Shown piece after piece: positions 33,553 through 41,305 of a DNA stretch of 64,000 bases. This DNA is from Chloroflexota bacterium. GTDB lineage: Bacteria > Chloroflexota > Dehalococcoidia > Lucifugimonadales > JACPQL01. The stretch is from contig JACPQL010000026.1 in the NCBI GenBank assembly GCA_016190445.1, positions 1 through 64,000 of the forward strand, in the 5' to 3' direction. Each line of letters starts with the position of its first letter. Position 1 is the stretch's first letter. The translations under genes were made by a program, and so were the position numbers. The notes beneath the pieces are model-generated. The model did not search any database and was not told the origin of the DNA. It saw only the letters and a program-made list of their open reading frames with translations.

Positions 33553-34347
33553 CTAGCTGCTTCTCAGCGAGACGCTCATCAACACGGGGCCCTGAGGCTG
33601 GGCAAGCCCCCGTTCCCGTTCGCGGGTGACCTGGACAGCGTCCACGCCTTCCATTTCGCCAGGTATGATGGCCCACAGTCCGGAAACTGTAGGTCGCAAC
33701 GCGCCAGCCCGTGTGGTCACACCATCCTTGATGGTCCATGCCTGATAGCTCTGCCCATTGGCGGGAGGCATATCCCACACTAGCAGGCAGAATGCGCTGT
33801 CCAAGGTGGAGTGTGTGAGTGCGCCGCTGGCGTTGGGGGCGGCCTCGGTGCCCTTGAAGGCCCACCGGTGCTCGGCCCGGCCCATGATGTCTATGGCGCG
33901 GTAGGTCGTGTCCAGACGCGACTGGCCGATGGCTACCCTGTCCTGAAGACGATTGGTCCACAAGGCCAAACTGGCCACGGCCACCGCCAGCACCACCACA
34001 GCAGCCATAGTCGTCGCTGCCACAGCCGGATATGCAAACCACCGCCCGCGGGGGCGCAGGACCGGCTGGGGACGTACTGGCGGCACAACCTGAGGGACGG
34101 CCACAGGCAATCTCTCAGCTCTGACCGCAGCCAGAAGCCGCTCCTTCAGTTCCAGCGGCGGCTCTATCTCTTCCGCGGTAAGAGGCAAGGCATGGGCCAG
34201 TGCCTGGAACTCTGCCACACGCCGACCACAGCGAGAGCAGGTGGCCAGGTGCGCTTCGAAGCGCCTCTGCTCCTCCCTGTCCAGCGCGCTAAGAACATAC
34301 CCCGCTACGAGATCTTCCAGACCCTTGTGTCGCAACACTTCAAACAC
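33553..34347 (-). CDS. Anti-sigma factor, RskA type
   Basis: A 264-residue single-span membrane protein. The N-terminal zinc-binding anti-sigma domain has HLATCSRCGRRV (the H-x3-C-x2-C motif). A membrane helix lies at about residues 108-130, and the outer domain (GQSYQAWTIKDG...SGLWAIIPGEMEGVDAVQVTRE) is the RskA C-terminal fold. It should hold the ECF sigma factor at the membrane until a signal triggers proteolysis. A site-2-type M50 protease is encoded at 51818, though far away. The GTG start at 34347 lies 13 bp after the sigma gene stop. Confidence 0.9.
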   Translation of the reverse strand: MFEVLRHKGLEDLVAGYVLSALDREEQRRFEAHLATCSRCGRRVAEFQALAHALPLTAEEIEPPLELKERLLAAVRAERLPVAVPQVVPPVRPQPVLRPRGRWFAYPAVAATTMAAVVVLAVAVASLALWTNRLQDRVAIGQSRLDTTYRAIDIMGRAEHRWAFKGTEAAPNASGALTHSTLDSAFCLLVWDMPPANGQSYQAWTIKDGVTTRAGALRPTVSGLWAIIPGEMEGVDAVQVTRERERGLAQPQGPVLMSVSLRSS

Positions 34348-34360
34348 CTACTTCAGATAC

Positions 34361-34912
34361 CTACCTGTGATGTTCCAGCAGCCTCTTGAGCTTCTCGATG
34401 CCCACTCTAATACGTCCCTTTACCGTGCCAAGAGGGACCCGCGTCAACTCCGCTATCTCGCTATGGGTATAGCCCCCGAAATAGGCCATGTCAATAACCT
34501 GTCGCTGCTCCTGTGGGAGCTGGGCCAGGGCCTTCTCAATGGCCTCTCTGTCAATGATCGTGGCTACCTTGTTCCACACATCCTCCGGTTCGCCTGGAGC
34601 CAGAACGGCGTCCAGCGAGTGGTCCGTAAAAGGCTGCCCACGCTGGCGGCGCACCTTATCAATGGCACGGTGATGCACCAGTGCCAAGAGCCATGTGCGA
34701 GCGTTTCCCCGGCGGGCGTCGAACGACCTGGCCATGCGCCAGAGATTCAGGAAGGCTTCCTGAACCACGTCCTCGGCGCCCGCTCTGTCACCCAGAATAC
34801 GGTAAGCCAGGGAAAAGGCCAGCCTCCCGTAACGGTCGTACAAGGAAGCGAAAGCCTGCTCGTCCTGCATGGCAACACACTGGAGCAGGACCTCATCCGT
34901 TGGCGTTTCCAT
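34361..34912 (-). CDS. ECF RNA polymerase sigma factor (SigK-like)
   Basis: A 183-residue group IV sigma factor. Region 2 is visible as FASLYDRYGRLAFSLAYRILGD and AEDVVQEAFLNLW, with NARTWLLALVHHRAIDKVRR for -10 recognition; region 4 is QRQVIDMAYFGGYTHSEIAE with the helix-turn-helix PLGTVKGRIRVGIEKLK. It pairs with the RskA-type anti-sigma directly downstream, the SigK/RskA arrangement known from Actinobacteria and Chloroflexota. The start ATG at 34912 has only a weak ribosome site. Such systems usually control their own operon and redox or envelope genes. Confidence 0.93.
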   Translation of the reverse strand: METPTDEVLLQCVAMQDEQAFASLYDRYGRLAFSLAYRILGDRAGAEDVVQEAFLNLWRMARSFDARRGNARTWLLALVHHRAIDKVRRQRGQPFTDHSLDAVLAPGEPEDVWNKVATIIDREAIEKALAQLPQEQRQVIDMAYFGGYTHSEIAELTRVPLGTVKGRIRVGIEKLKRLLEHHR

Positions 34913-34957
34913 ATAGTCCTACGTTGTGATGCCGCTAACGGATCACCGGCCGCTGGA

Positions 34958-35746
34958 CTACTCCAGCTTGAAGAGCGTGGCGGCGGTCTTCCCGAAAATG
35001 GCCTCTTGCTCCGCCGTGGTGCGGCGCGAGAGGTGCTCCCGCAGGTAGCGCACCACGTTCCCATACCCCTCTCGGTTGGCGGAGGGAGGATAGTCCGTGC
35101 CTATCATCAGACGGTTGGCGCCGAAGGCCTCGATGGCCATGTCAATGAAGGGCGGCGCCTTGCTGAGATCAAAGGTGGGATCGCGAGCAGGAATAGGCCT
35201 GGCCATGATCTCGCCCAGCCCGGGCACCTTCATGTAGACGTTGGGGTACTTGGAGAGGGCCAATATCTTCCGGTATGTGGTAAAGGGTGGCTTGCCACCC
35301 CTGCCCACAAACCCCAGGTGCTCGACGATGATGGGAAGGTTAGAGAGTTCCTCCACTACCTTGCGGAACTCGTCGGAGGCGTACTGCTCATGCTCGCCCA
35401 GCGAACTCACCACCATCCCCAGCTCCGACGCCTTGCGCCAGATGGCCAGGGGGTCCCTCCCGGGCGAGCGCTCCAGGGGGTTCAGCCGTAGTCCCACCAC
35501 GCCCTCTGCGTGCCACCGCGCCAGCGTATCAGGAGCATCGGGCTGGCTGGTGTCCACTATGCCCACCACAGCGAAGCGACCCGGGAACCGACGGGCACAC
35601 TCGATGAGGTAACGGTTGTCGTGCTGGCCCCGGTGCTGGATCAGCGCCGCCTTGTCCACAGCGTTGCGGTTCATCTGGAAGAGCAGGACCTCGATGGGCT
35701 CGAACCACTGTGGCGACGCGTGACAATGGGTGTCTATGGTGAGCAT
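34958..35746 (-). CDS. Amidohydrolase 2 family TIM-barrel hydrolase
   Basis: A 262-residue metal-dependent hydrolase or decarboxylase of the amidohydrolase-2 family. MLTIDTHCHASPQW gives the first-strand His-x-His, VEHLGFVGRG the strand-5 histidine, and LMIGTDYPPS the strand-8 aspartate. LRLNPLERSP is typical of this group. Family members act on lactones, acid decarboxylation or simple esters, and the substrate here is unknown. Start at 35746 follows AAGGAGGATGCCACA; the open frame to 35836 lacks a ribosome site. Divergent from an SDR gene. Confidence 0.87.
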   Translation of the reverse strand: MLTIDTHCHASPQWFEPIEVLLFQMNRNAVDKAALIQHRGQHDNRYLIECARRFPGRFAVVGIVDTSQPDAPDTLARWHAEGVVGLRLNPLERSPGRDPLAIWRKASELGMVVSSLGEHEQYASDEFRKVVEELSNLPIIVEHLGFVGRGGKPPFTTYRKILALSKYPNVYMKVPGLGEIMARPIPARDPTFDLSKAPPFIDMAIEAFGANRLMIGTDYPPSANREGYGNVVRYLREHLSRRTTAEQEAIFGKTAATLFKLE

Positions 35747-35934
35747 TGTGGCATCCTCCTTTCCCACTGTTTGAGTCATCGCCTCCCAGGCGAGGGCGCG
35801 CGTGTGGGCGACCGCGCTACCGTCCTCACTATGCACCGGCGCGCTGAAAATGGCAAGGCCCGCCCTGCTGGTGCGCCCAAGGGATGTGAGGTATGCTTGG
35901 GGGCACCCGCAGACCCTACGCAGGGAGGCGCTCT

Positions 35935-36678
35935 ATGGAGATGCAGGAGATGGTAGCCATAGTCACAGGTAGCAGCCGCGGAATAGGGAAGGGCATCGCC
36001 AGGGCCTTTGGCCACGCAGGTGCCAGGGTTGTGGTGGTAGCCAGGACCGAGACGGAGGGCAGGCTGCCGGGGACCATATACCAGACGGCGGAGGAGATCA
36101 AGGCAGCAGGAGGCGAGGCCCTCCCCGTGAAGTGCGATGTCACCGAGGAGGAGCAGGTCCAGGCCATGGTGCAGAAGGTCAAGGATGCCTATGGACGCAT
36201 AGATGTGCTGGTGAACAACGCAGGAGTCCAGGTGAACGTTCCTATTGTGGAGCTTCCCACCCGCCACTGGGACCTGACCATGCGGGTGAACCTGCGAGGC
36301 CCTTTCCTCACCTGCAAGTCCGTGCTGCCGGTCATGCTGGAGCAGCGGCGGGGGAACATCATCAACATCACCTCTGGTGGCGGGGAAACGCCCCGACCCA
36401 GGGGCGTAAGCTACGGTGTCACCAAGGCAGGGCTCAACCTCTTCACCAGGGGCCTGGCCCTGGAGGTGCAGGACTACGGCATCGCGGTGAACGCTCTGAA
36501 TCCCGGCCCCGTCAAGACTGAGGGGGCCGTCTTCGTTCGTCCCAAGGACTTCGACTGGAGCGCCTGGGACGAGCCGGATGCGGTGGGGCCAGCGACGGTA
36601 TGGCTGGCCCGCCAGACCGACGCTACCTTCACAGGCAGGGTGGTGAACCGCACCGAGTTCGGCGTCACCTGGCCCTGA
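35935..36678 (+). CDS. Short-chain dehydrogenase/reductase
   Basis: A 247-residue classical SDR. The cofactor motif TGSSRGIG (residues 11-18), NNAG (94-97) and the catalytic Ser147, Tyr160 and Lys164 are present. ARTETE after strand 2 (Arg37) suggests NADP(H) preference. The insert EGRLPGTIYQTAEEIKAAGG is common in SDRs of Chloroflexota and Actinobacteria that act on diverse alcohols or ketones. The start at 35935 follows GGGAGGCGCTCT. It is convergent with the aldolase gene, whose stop lies 16 bp from its own. Confidence 0.92.
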   Translation: MEMQEMVAIVTGSSRGIGKGIARAFGHAGARVVVVARTETEGRLPGTIYQTAEEIKAAGGEALPVKCDVTEEEQVQAMVQKVKDAYGRIDVLVNNAGVQVNVPIVELPTRHWDLTMRVNLRGPFLTCKSVLPVMLEQRRGNIINITSGGGETPRPRGVSYGVTKAGLNLFTRGLALEVQDYGIAVNALNPGPVKTEGAVFVRPKDFDWSAWDEPDAVGPATVWLARQTDATFTGRVVNRTEFGVTWP

Positions 36679-36694
36679 GAACGCGGTCCCTCCC

Positions 36695-37480
36695 TCACCG
36701 GGAGGGCGCGGAGGCGTTCAGGGAGCGCACCGTCTCCACCAGGGGGCGAAGGGCGCTCATCACCAGCTCAGTGGCGCCGATGGTCAGGTACCGACCGCCC
36801 TTGGAGGCCAGCGTTCGAAGGCTTTCCGGGTCCAGAGTGACGCCTGCCCTGCCCCAGGGTACGCCGGCCTGGCGCAGCTTCTGATAGACCTCGTCGCACA
36901 CCCGGTCCACCTCTGCCCGGGGGGGATACCCCATGGAGGCGCCCAGGTCCCCAGGGCCGATCTCGATGACATCCACCCCCGGCACGGCGATGATGGAGTC
37001 CAGGTTCTTGACCGCGGTCATCTCCTCGCACATGCAGATGACCAGGGTCTCCTCGTTGGCCGCCCGCACGTATTCTGCGGTGGCCATGCTGGTCCCCATG
37101 CGGGTGGGCCGCCCCCGGGCGTGGATGCCCCGGTGGCCCATGGGAGGGAACTTCACGATATTCACAACAGCCCTGGCGTCCTCTGCCGTGTTGCAGTGAG
37201 GGACCATGACCCCCTGAAGACCGGCGTCCAGCGCCTGGCTGATCAGGTGCCTATCGTGCAGCGGTATGCGGGCAGTGCAGGTGATGTCGTACAGCTCCGC
37301 AGCGCGGACCATCTGCACCATGCCGTCCAGGGTGATGTCCCAGTGCTCGCAGTCGAACATCACGTAGTCCACGCCGGCGGCGGCGCACGCCTCCACGAAA
37401 TTTGGGGCAGTGAAGTGGACAAAGCACCCCAGGGCCACCTGCCCTGCTTTTATCTTGCGCTTGGCCCGGTTCGGTCGCAT
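36695..37480 (-). CDS. HpcH/HpaI family class II aldolase
   Basis: A 261-residue metal-dependent aldolase that cleaves 2-keto-3-deoxy or 4-hydroxy-2-oxo acids to pyruvate or a related keto acid. GCFVHFTAPNFVEACAAAG, VMFDCEHWDITLDGM, TARIPLHDRHLISQALDAGL, VICMCEEMTAVKN and VIEIGPGDLGASMG match the family, with Glu and Asp metal ligands in the last two. The ATG at 37480 is preceded by AGGAGGTGAATGAGGCC; a GTG at 37501 is an alternative. It would fit downstream of a sugar-acid dehydratase such as the gene at 18419, but the two are far apart. Confidence 0.9.
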   Translation of the reverse strand: MRPNRAKRKIKAGQVALGCFVHFTAPNFVEACAAAGVDYVMFDCEHWDITLDGMVQMVRAAELYDITCTARIPLHDRHLISQALDAGLQGVMVPHCNTAEDARAVVNIVKFPPMGHRGIHARGRPTRMGTSMATAEYVRAANEETLVICMCEEMTAVKNLDSIIAVPGVDVIEIGPGDLGASMGYPPRAEVDRVCDEVYQKLRQAGVPWGRAGVTLDPESLRTLASKGGRYLTIGATELVMSALRPLVETVRSLNASAPSR

Positions 37481-37543
37481 GGCCTCATTCACCTCCTGCA
37501 CACGATTATGACGGTTCCCGGGCTCTAATCTACCAGAAACTAG

Positions 37544-37575
37544 GAGCGCCGTCCTTCCCCTGAAGGACGGCGCTC
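37544..37575 (-). terminator. Terminator of binding-protein gene 1
   Basis: GAGCGCCGTCCTTC and GAAGGACGGCGCTC pair perfectly (14 bp) around a four-base loop, 29 bp past the stop at 37604. Almost the same hairpin follows five further genes of the array (39486, 43312, 45253, 47103, and a variant at 49010). Confidence 0.8.
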
Positions 37576-37603
37576 TTTGTCGCCCTGTTCTGTTAGGCGG
37601 TCC

Positions 37604-39262
37604 TTACTTCTTCAGCCACAGGTTCTTGAGCCGCCACTGGCCGTCGCCACCCCAGAAGTTCTCTGTGCCCCCCACGTTCTTATTGAAGCCCGCCCTGACC
37701 ACCGAGTAGTGGTGGGGGTATTGCCACCACACCTGCTCCATCAGAATGCGCTGGGCCTCCTTATAGGCCTTGGCCCGCTCCGCCACGTCGAAGGAGGATG
37801 CCCCTTTTTGGAAGAGCTCCAGCACCCCCGGGGGCAAGCACTTGCACCCGTTGTAGAAGGCGTCCGGGTACATGGCCACCCGCAGCCACGCCTCCGGGTC
37901 AACCCGCAGCACGATGCCGGTCTGCCTCCAGGTCCCGTTGTAGTGAAACTCACTGGGGTTGGGGGCGAAGCCGTACTGTCTGGGGTTCATGTCTGCCGTC
38001 TTACCGGTGACAAAGCTCCACTCGATGCCCACCTTCTTGAGCATCCCCTGGATCAGCTCGGCTTCCTGTATGGTGTCTGTCTCGCTGGTGACGCCGCCGG
38101 TGAGCTTCACGGGGAGGCTGAGGCCCGACTTGGCCAGGTACTCCTTGGCCTTGTCCAAGTCGTAGGGGATCACCAGGTCCGGGTACTGGAAGTGGGCCCA
38201 CGGGATGGATGGGCCAATGGTGCCCGCGTTGCCTGCCGAGACTATCTCGCCCTGCCAGAAGTTCACCTGGGCGTCGCGGTCAATGGCCGCCACTATCGCC
38301 TTGCGGAGCCAGATGTTGTCCATGGGAGGCTTGGCGACATTGAGCATCTGGCCCCCGAAGGCACCCCCTACGAAATCAACCGTTACGAACCGGGGGTCCT
38401 TGGGCACTGAGCCTACCATCGTCCCTTCTAGCCAGGCGCCGTCCAGTTCCCCGGTCTCCAGGGCTGCCTGCCGCACCCTGGGCTCCTTGACGACGATCAT
38501 CTTTATCTCATCCACGTACTGCCTGTTTGGGGCCCAGTAGTTGGGGGACTTGGCCATCGCCCAGCCCGCCTCGGGCACCCAGTCGTGGGCCTGGTAGGCC
38601 CCTATCATGACGGGCTCGCCGATGTACTTGTCCCCCTTCCCCGCCCACTTCTCCGGCTGGTGGACACAGGCACCACGGTCCCCGAGGTTGGTGATGAAGG
38701 AGACCTCGGGCTGCTTGGTGACTACCTTCAGGGTGCGGGCGTCCACGGCTGTGTAGGACTCGATGGCCCCCAGGGTGTCTGCGTACCGGAACTTGGTGGC
38801 CGGGTCCTTGTACCGCGCTATGGTCTTCACCACGTCTTCGGCAGTCATGAGGCGGCCATCAGGGAACTTGGCCTCCCGCAGGTGGAAGGTGTAGGTCCTG
38901 TTGTCGGGGCCGATATCGAAGGACTCCGCCAGGGAGTTGGTAGGATCGAACTTCAACTGCTTGTCGAAGGCGTAGATGGTGTCGCAGATGGCGAACAGCC
39001 AGCTCCGGTCGAAGCCGCCGGAGGTCTTGGTCGGGTCAATGGCCGTGATGTCCTGGGTGCGCCATCCCATTTTCAGGGTGCCACCAAACTGGGGCCCGGG
39101 CGTGGCCGTCGGCTTGGGCGTGGCCGTGGGGGTAGGCGTGGCCACCACCGCTTTGACCGTAGGCGTGGGTGTGGCCGTGGGCTCGGCGCCGGCGCAGGCC
39201 GCCATCAGCGCAAGGCCCACCACCGCCGCGATGGACAAGAGCCATCTCCATCCTTTTGTCAT
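37604..39262 (-). CDS. Family 5 extracellular solute-binding lipoprotein 1
   Basis: A 552-residue lipoprotein of the SBP_bac_5 (DppA/OppA-like) family. The signal peptide MTKGWRWLLSIAAVVG ends in LMAAC with the lipidated Cys, then a Thr-Pro linker tethers the domain to the membrane. The mature part has the family's LAESFDI, YTFHLREAKFPDGR and DNIWLRKAIVAAIDRD motifs and ends in LKNLWLKK. It should capture a peptide or other organic solute for an ABC importer, but no permease or ATPase gene is near. Start at 39262 follows GGGGAGGTGGAGC. It is closest to copy 2; their 3' ends and terminators are almost identical, pointing to recent duplication or gene conversion. Confidence 0.93.
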   Translation of the reverse strand: MTKGWRWLLSIAAVVGLALMAACAGAEPTATPTPTVKAVVATPTPTATPKPTATPGPQFGGTLKMGWRTQDITAIDPTKTSGGFDRSWLFAICDTIYAFDKQLKFDPTNSLAESFDIGPDNRTYTFHLREAKFPDGRLMTAEDVVKTIARYKDPATKFRYADTLGAIESYTAVDARTLKVVTKQPEVSFITNLGDRGACVHQPEKWAGKGDKYIGEPVMIGAYQAHDWVPEAGWAMAKSPNYWAPNRQYVDEIKMIVVKEPRVRQAALETGELDGAWLEGTMVGSVPKDPRFVTVDFVGGAFGGQMLNVAKPPMDNIWLRKAIVAAIDRDAQVNFWQGEIVSAGNAGTIGPSIPWAHFQYPDLVIPYDLDKAKEYLAKSGLSLPVKLTGGVTSETDTIQEAELIQGMLKKVGIEWSFVTGKTADMNPRQYGFAPNPSEFHYNGTWRQTGIVLRVDPEAWLRVAMYPDAFYNGCKCLPPGVLELFQKGASSFDVAERAKAYKEAQRILMEQVWWQYPHHYSVVRAGFNKNVGGTENFWGGDGQWRLKNLWLKK

Positions 39263-39294
39263 GCTCCACCTCCCCAGCGAAGAAGTATGGCGGG

Positions 39295-39366
39295 TATGTA
39301 GCACCATGCCCCGCCTGCTGTCAAGTCTTTTCAACGAAAACTGCATATTGTGATGTCATGCACAAT
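39295..39366 (-). promoter_or_regulatory. Promoter and operators of binding-protein gene 1
   Basis: On the minus strand, -35 TTGACA (39319-39324), an 18-bp spacer and -10 TACATA (39295-39300). Upstream lie the palindrome TTTTCAACGAAAA (39328-39340) and ATTGTG-N8-CACAAT (39347-39366), a CRP/FNR-like site. The same order is kept before genes 3, 4 and 5. Confidence 0.75.
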
Positions 39367-39485
39367 ACTACGGCGCGGCGGCGACGTATCTCGTCAGAGG
39401 CCGGGTATCTCTGCATACCCCGGGAGGAGGGCGCTTCCCTAATGGGCGGTTGTGGCCCGTTGGCCCGACGTCCACCAGAAACTAG

Positions 39486-39517
39486 GAGCGCCGTCCTTCA
39501 GGGGAAGGACGGCGCTC
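39486..39517 (-). terminator. Terminator of binding-protein gene 2
   Basis: The same 14-bp stem GAGCGCCGTCCTTC/GAAGGACGGCGCTC as after gene 1, 29 bp past the stop; flanking bases on both sides are also shared with the first copy. Confidence 0.8.
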
Positions 39518-39545
39518 TTTGTCGCCCTGTTCTGTTAGGCGGTCC

Positions 39546-41207
39546 TTACTTCTTCAGCCACAGGTTCTTGAGCCGCCACTGGCCGTCGCCGCCGTAGAAG
39601 TTCTCCGAGCCCCCGACCTCCGGCCGGAGGGTGGAGATGTCGTTCCGGTAGCCGTAGGGGAACCGCGCCCAGGCCTGCTCCATCAGGGTGCGCTGGGCCT
39701 CCTTGTAGATCCTGGCCCGCTCGTTCACGTCGAAGGTGGTGGCACCCTTCTGGAACAGTGCCTCCACCCCCTCGGGGAGCTTCTTGGAGGGGTTGTAAAA
39801 GGCGTTGGGGTACAGGGCCACCCGCAGCCATGCCTCCGGATCAATGCGGAGCACGATGCAGGCCATGCCGGCGAAGTGGAACTCGCTGGGGTTCGGCGCG
39901 AAGCCGTACTGTCTGGGGTTCATGTCCGCCGTCTTGCCTGTGACGAAGCTCCACTCGATGCCCACCTTCTTCAAGTACCCCTGGATCAGCTCGTTGTGCT
40001 GCACCTCCAGGGTGGTGGAGGGGGAGCCTCCGTCCAGCTTGACGGGCAGGGCCAACCCCGACTTCTGGAGGTACTCCTTTGCCTTGGCCTCGCTATAGGG
40101 GATGTCCACGTCAGACATGTCGAAGTAGGCCCAGGGGATGGATGGGCCGATGGGGCCGTGGCCCTTGGGCGGGTCATATCTTCCCTCCCAGAAGGAGGTG
40201 AGGGCATCCCGGTCCAGGGCCGCCACTATCGCCTTGCGGAGCCAGATATTGTCCATGGGGGCCTTGTTCACGTTGAACAGGTAGCCGCCAAAGCAGTCCC
40301 CCACGAACTTCACCGTGTTGAGGTTCGTGTCCTTCAGTGACATGGGGATCATCTCGCCTTCGGCGTAGGCGCCGTGCAGCTCCCCAGACTGCACAGCCGC
40401 CAGGCGCACCCTGGTCTCCTGCACTATTCGCATGTCTATGGCATCCAGGTAGGGCATGTCCGTGCGGAAGTAGTTGGGGGACTTGGCCATCTTCCAGCCC
40501 ACGTCTGGTACCCAGCCACTACCCTGAAAGGCGCCTATCATCGTGGGCTCGCCGATGTACTTGTCCCCCTTCTCCGCCCACTTTTCCGGCTGATGGACGC
40601 AGGCGCCCCGCTCGGCCAGGTTGGTGATGAATGCCGGCTCGGGCTGCTTGGTGACTATCTTCAGGGTGCGGGCGTCTACCGCCGCATAGGTGTCAATAGC
40701 CGCCAGCGTATCCGCGTACCGGAACTTGTTGGCCGGGTCCTTGTACCGCTGGAAGTTCTTGACCACGTCATCGGCGGTCATCACGCGGCCATCGGGGAAC
40801 TTGGCCTCACGCAAGTGGAAGGTGTATGTTTTGAGGTCAGCGCCTATATCAAAGGACTCGGCCAGGGAGTTCTTCGGGTCGTACTTCAACTGCTTGTCGA
40901 AGGCGTAGATAGTGTCGCACATAGCGAAGAGCCAGCCCCGGTCGGTGCCGCCTGAGGTCTTCAGCGGGTCCAGACCTATGACTTCGGTGCCGCTCCGCCA
41001 GCTCATCTTGAGCACACCGCCGGTCTTGGGCCCGACGGGGGTGGGCGTGGCCGTGGGGGTAGGTGTGGCCACCACCGCTGGAGCCTTGGTTGGCGTCGGC
41101 GTGGGAGTGGCCGTGGGCTCGGCGCCAGCGCAGGCCTGGGCTGCCAGCAGCAGAAGCGCCGCTGCGCCTAGGGCAAGTGTGACCATCCTGCCTCTTATCT
41201 GTTTCAT
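39546..41207 (-). CDS. Family 5 extracellular solute-binding lipoprotein 2
   Basis: A 553-residue lipoprotein with signal MKQIRGRMVTLALGAAALL, a lipobox around AAQAC and a Thr-Pro linker. Binding-domain segments LAESFDIGADLKTYTFHLRE, DNIWLRKAIVAALDRDA and TADMNPRQYGFAPNPSEF are shared with copy 1. The signal peptide differs from all other copies, and there is no conserved promoter before it: only 98 bp without the standard terminator separate it from gene 3, so the two probably share a transcript. Ribosome site AAGGAGGGATAGCC. Substrate unknown. Confidence 0.93.
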   Translation of the reverse strand: MKQIRGRMVTLALGAAALLLLAAQACAGAEPTATPTPTPTKAPAVVATPTPTATPTPVGPKTGGVLKMSWRSGTEVIGLDPLKTSGGTDRGWLFAMCDTIYAFDKQLKYDPKNSLAESFDIGADLKTYTFHLREAKFPDGRVMTADDVVKNFQRYKDPANKFRYADTLAAIDTYAAVDARTLKIVTKQPEPAFITNLAERGACVHQPEKWAEKGDKYIGEPTMIGAFQGSGWVPDVGWKMAKSPNYFRTDMPYLDAIDMRIVQETRVRLAAVQSGELHGAYAEGEMIPMSLKDTNLNTVKFVGDCFGGYLFNVNKAPMDNIWLRKAIVAALDRDALTSFWEGRYDPPKGHGPIGPSIPWAYFDMSDVDIPYSEAKAKEYLQKSGLALPVKLDGGSPSTTLEVQHNELIQGYLKKVGIEWSFVTGKTADMNPRQYGFAPNPSEFHFAGMACIVLRIDPEAWLRVALYPNAFYNPSKKLPEGVEALFQKGATTFDVNERARIYKEAQRTLMEQAWARFPYGYRNDISTLRPEVGGSENFYGGDGQWRLKNLWLKK

Positions 41208-41305
41208 GGCTATCCCTCCTTGGCTCTCTGCCGCACCTTGTTGTTCCCAAGAATAGCTTTGCCCCTAGCGCACCGCCCGGGGCGGAGGTTGTTTGCTGCG
41301 CTGGG

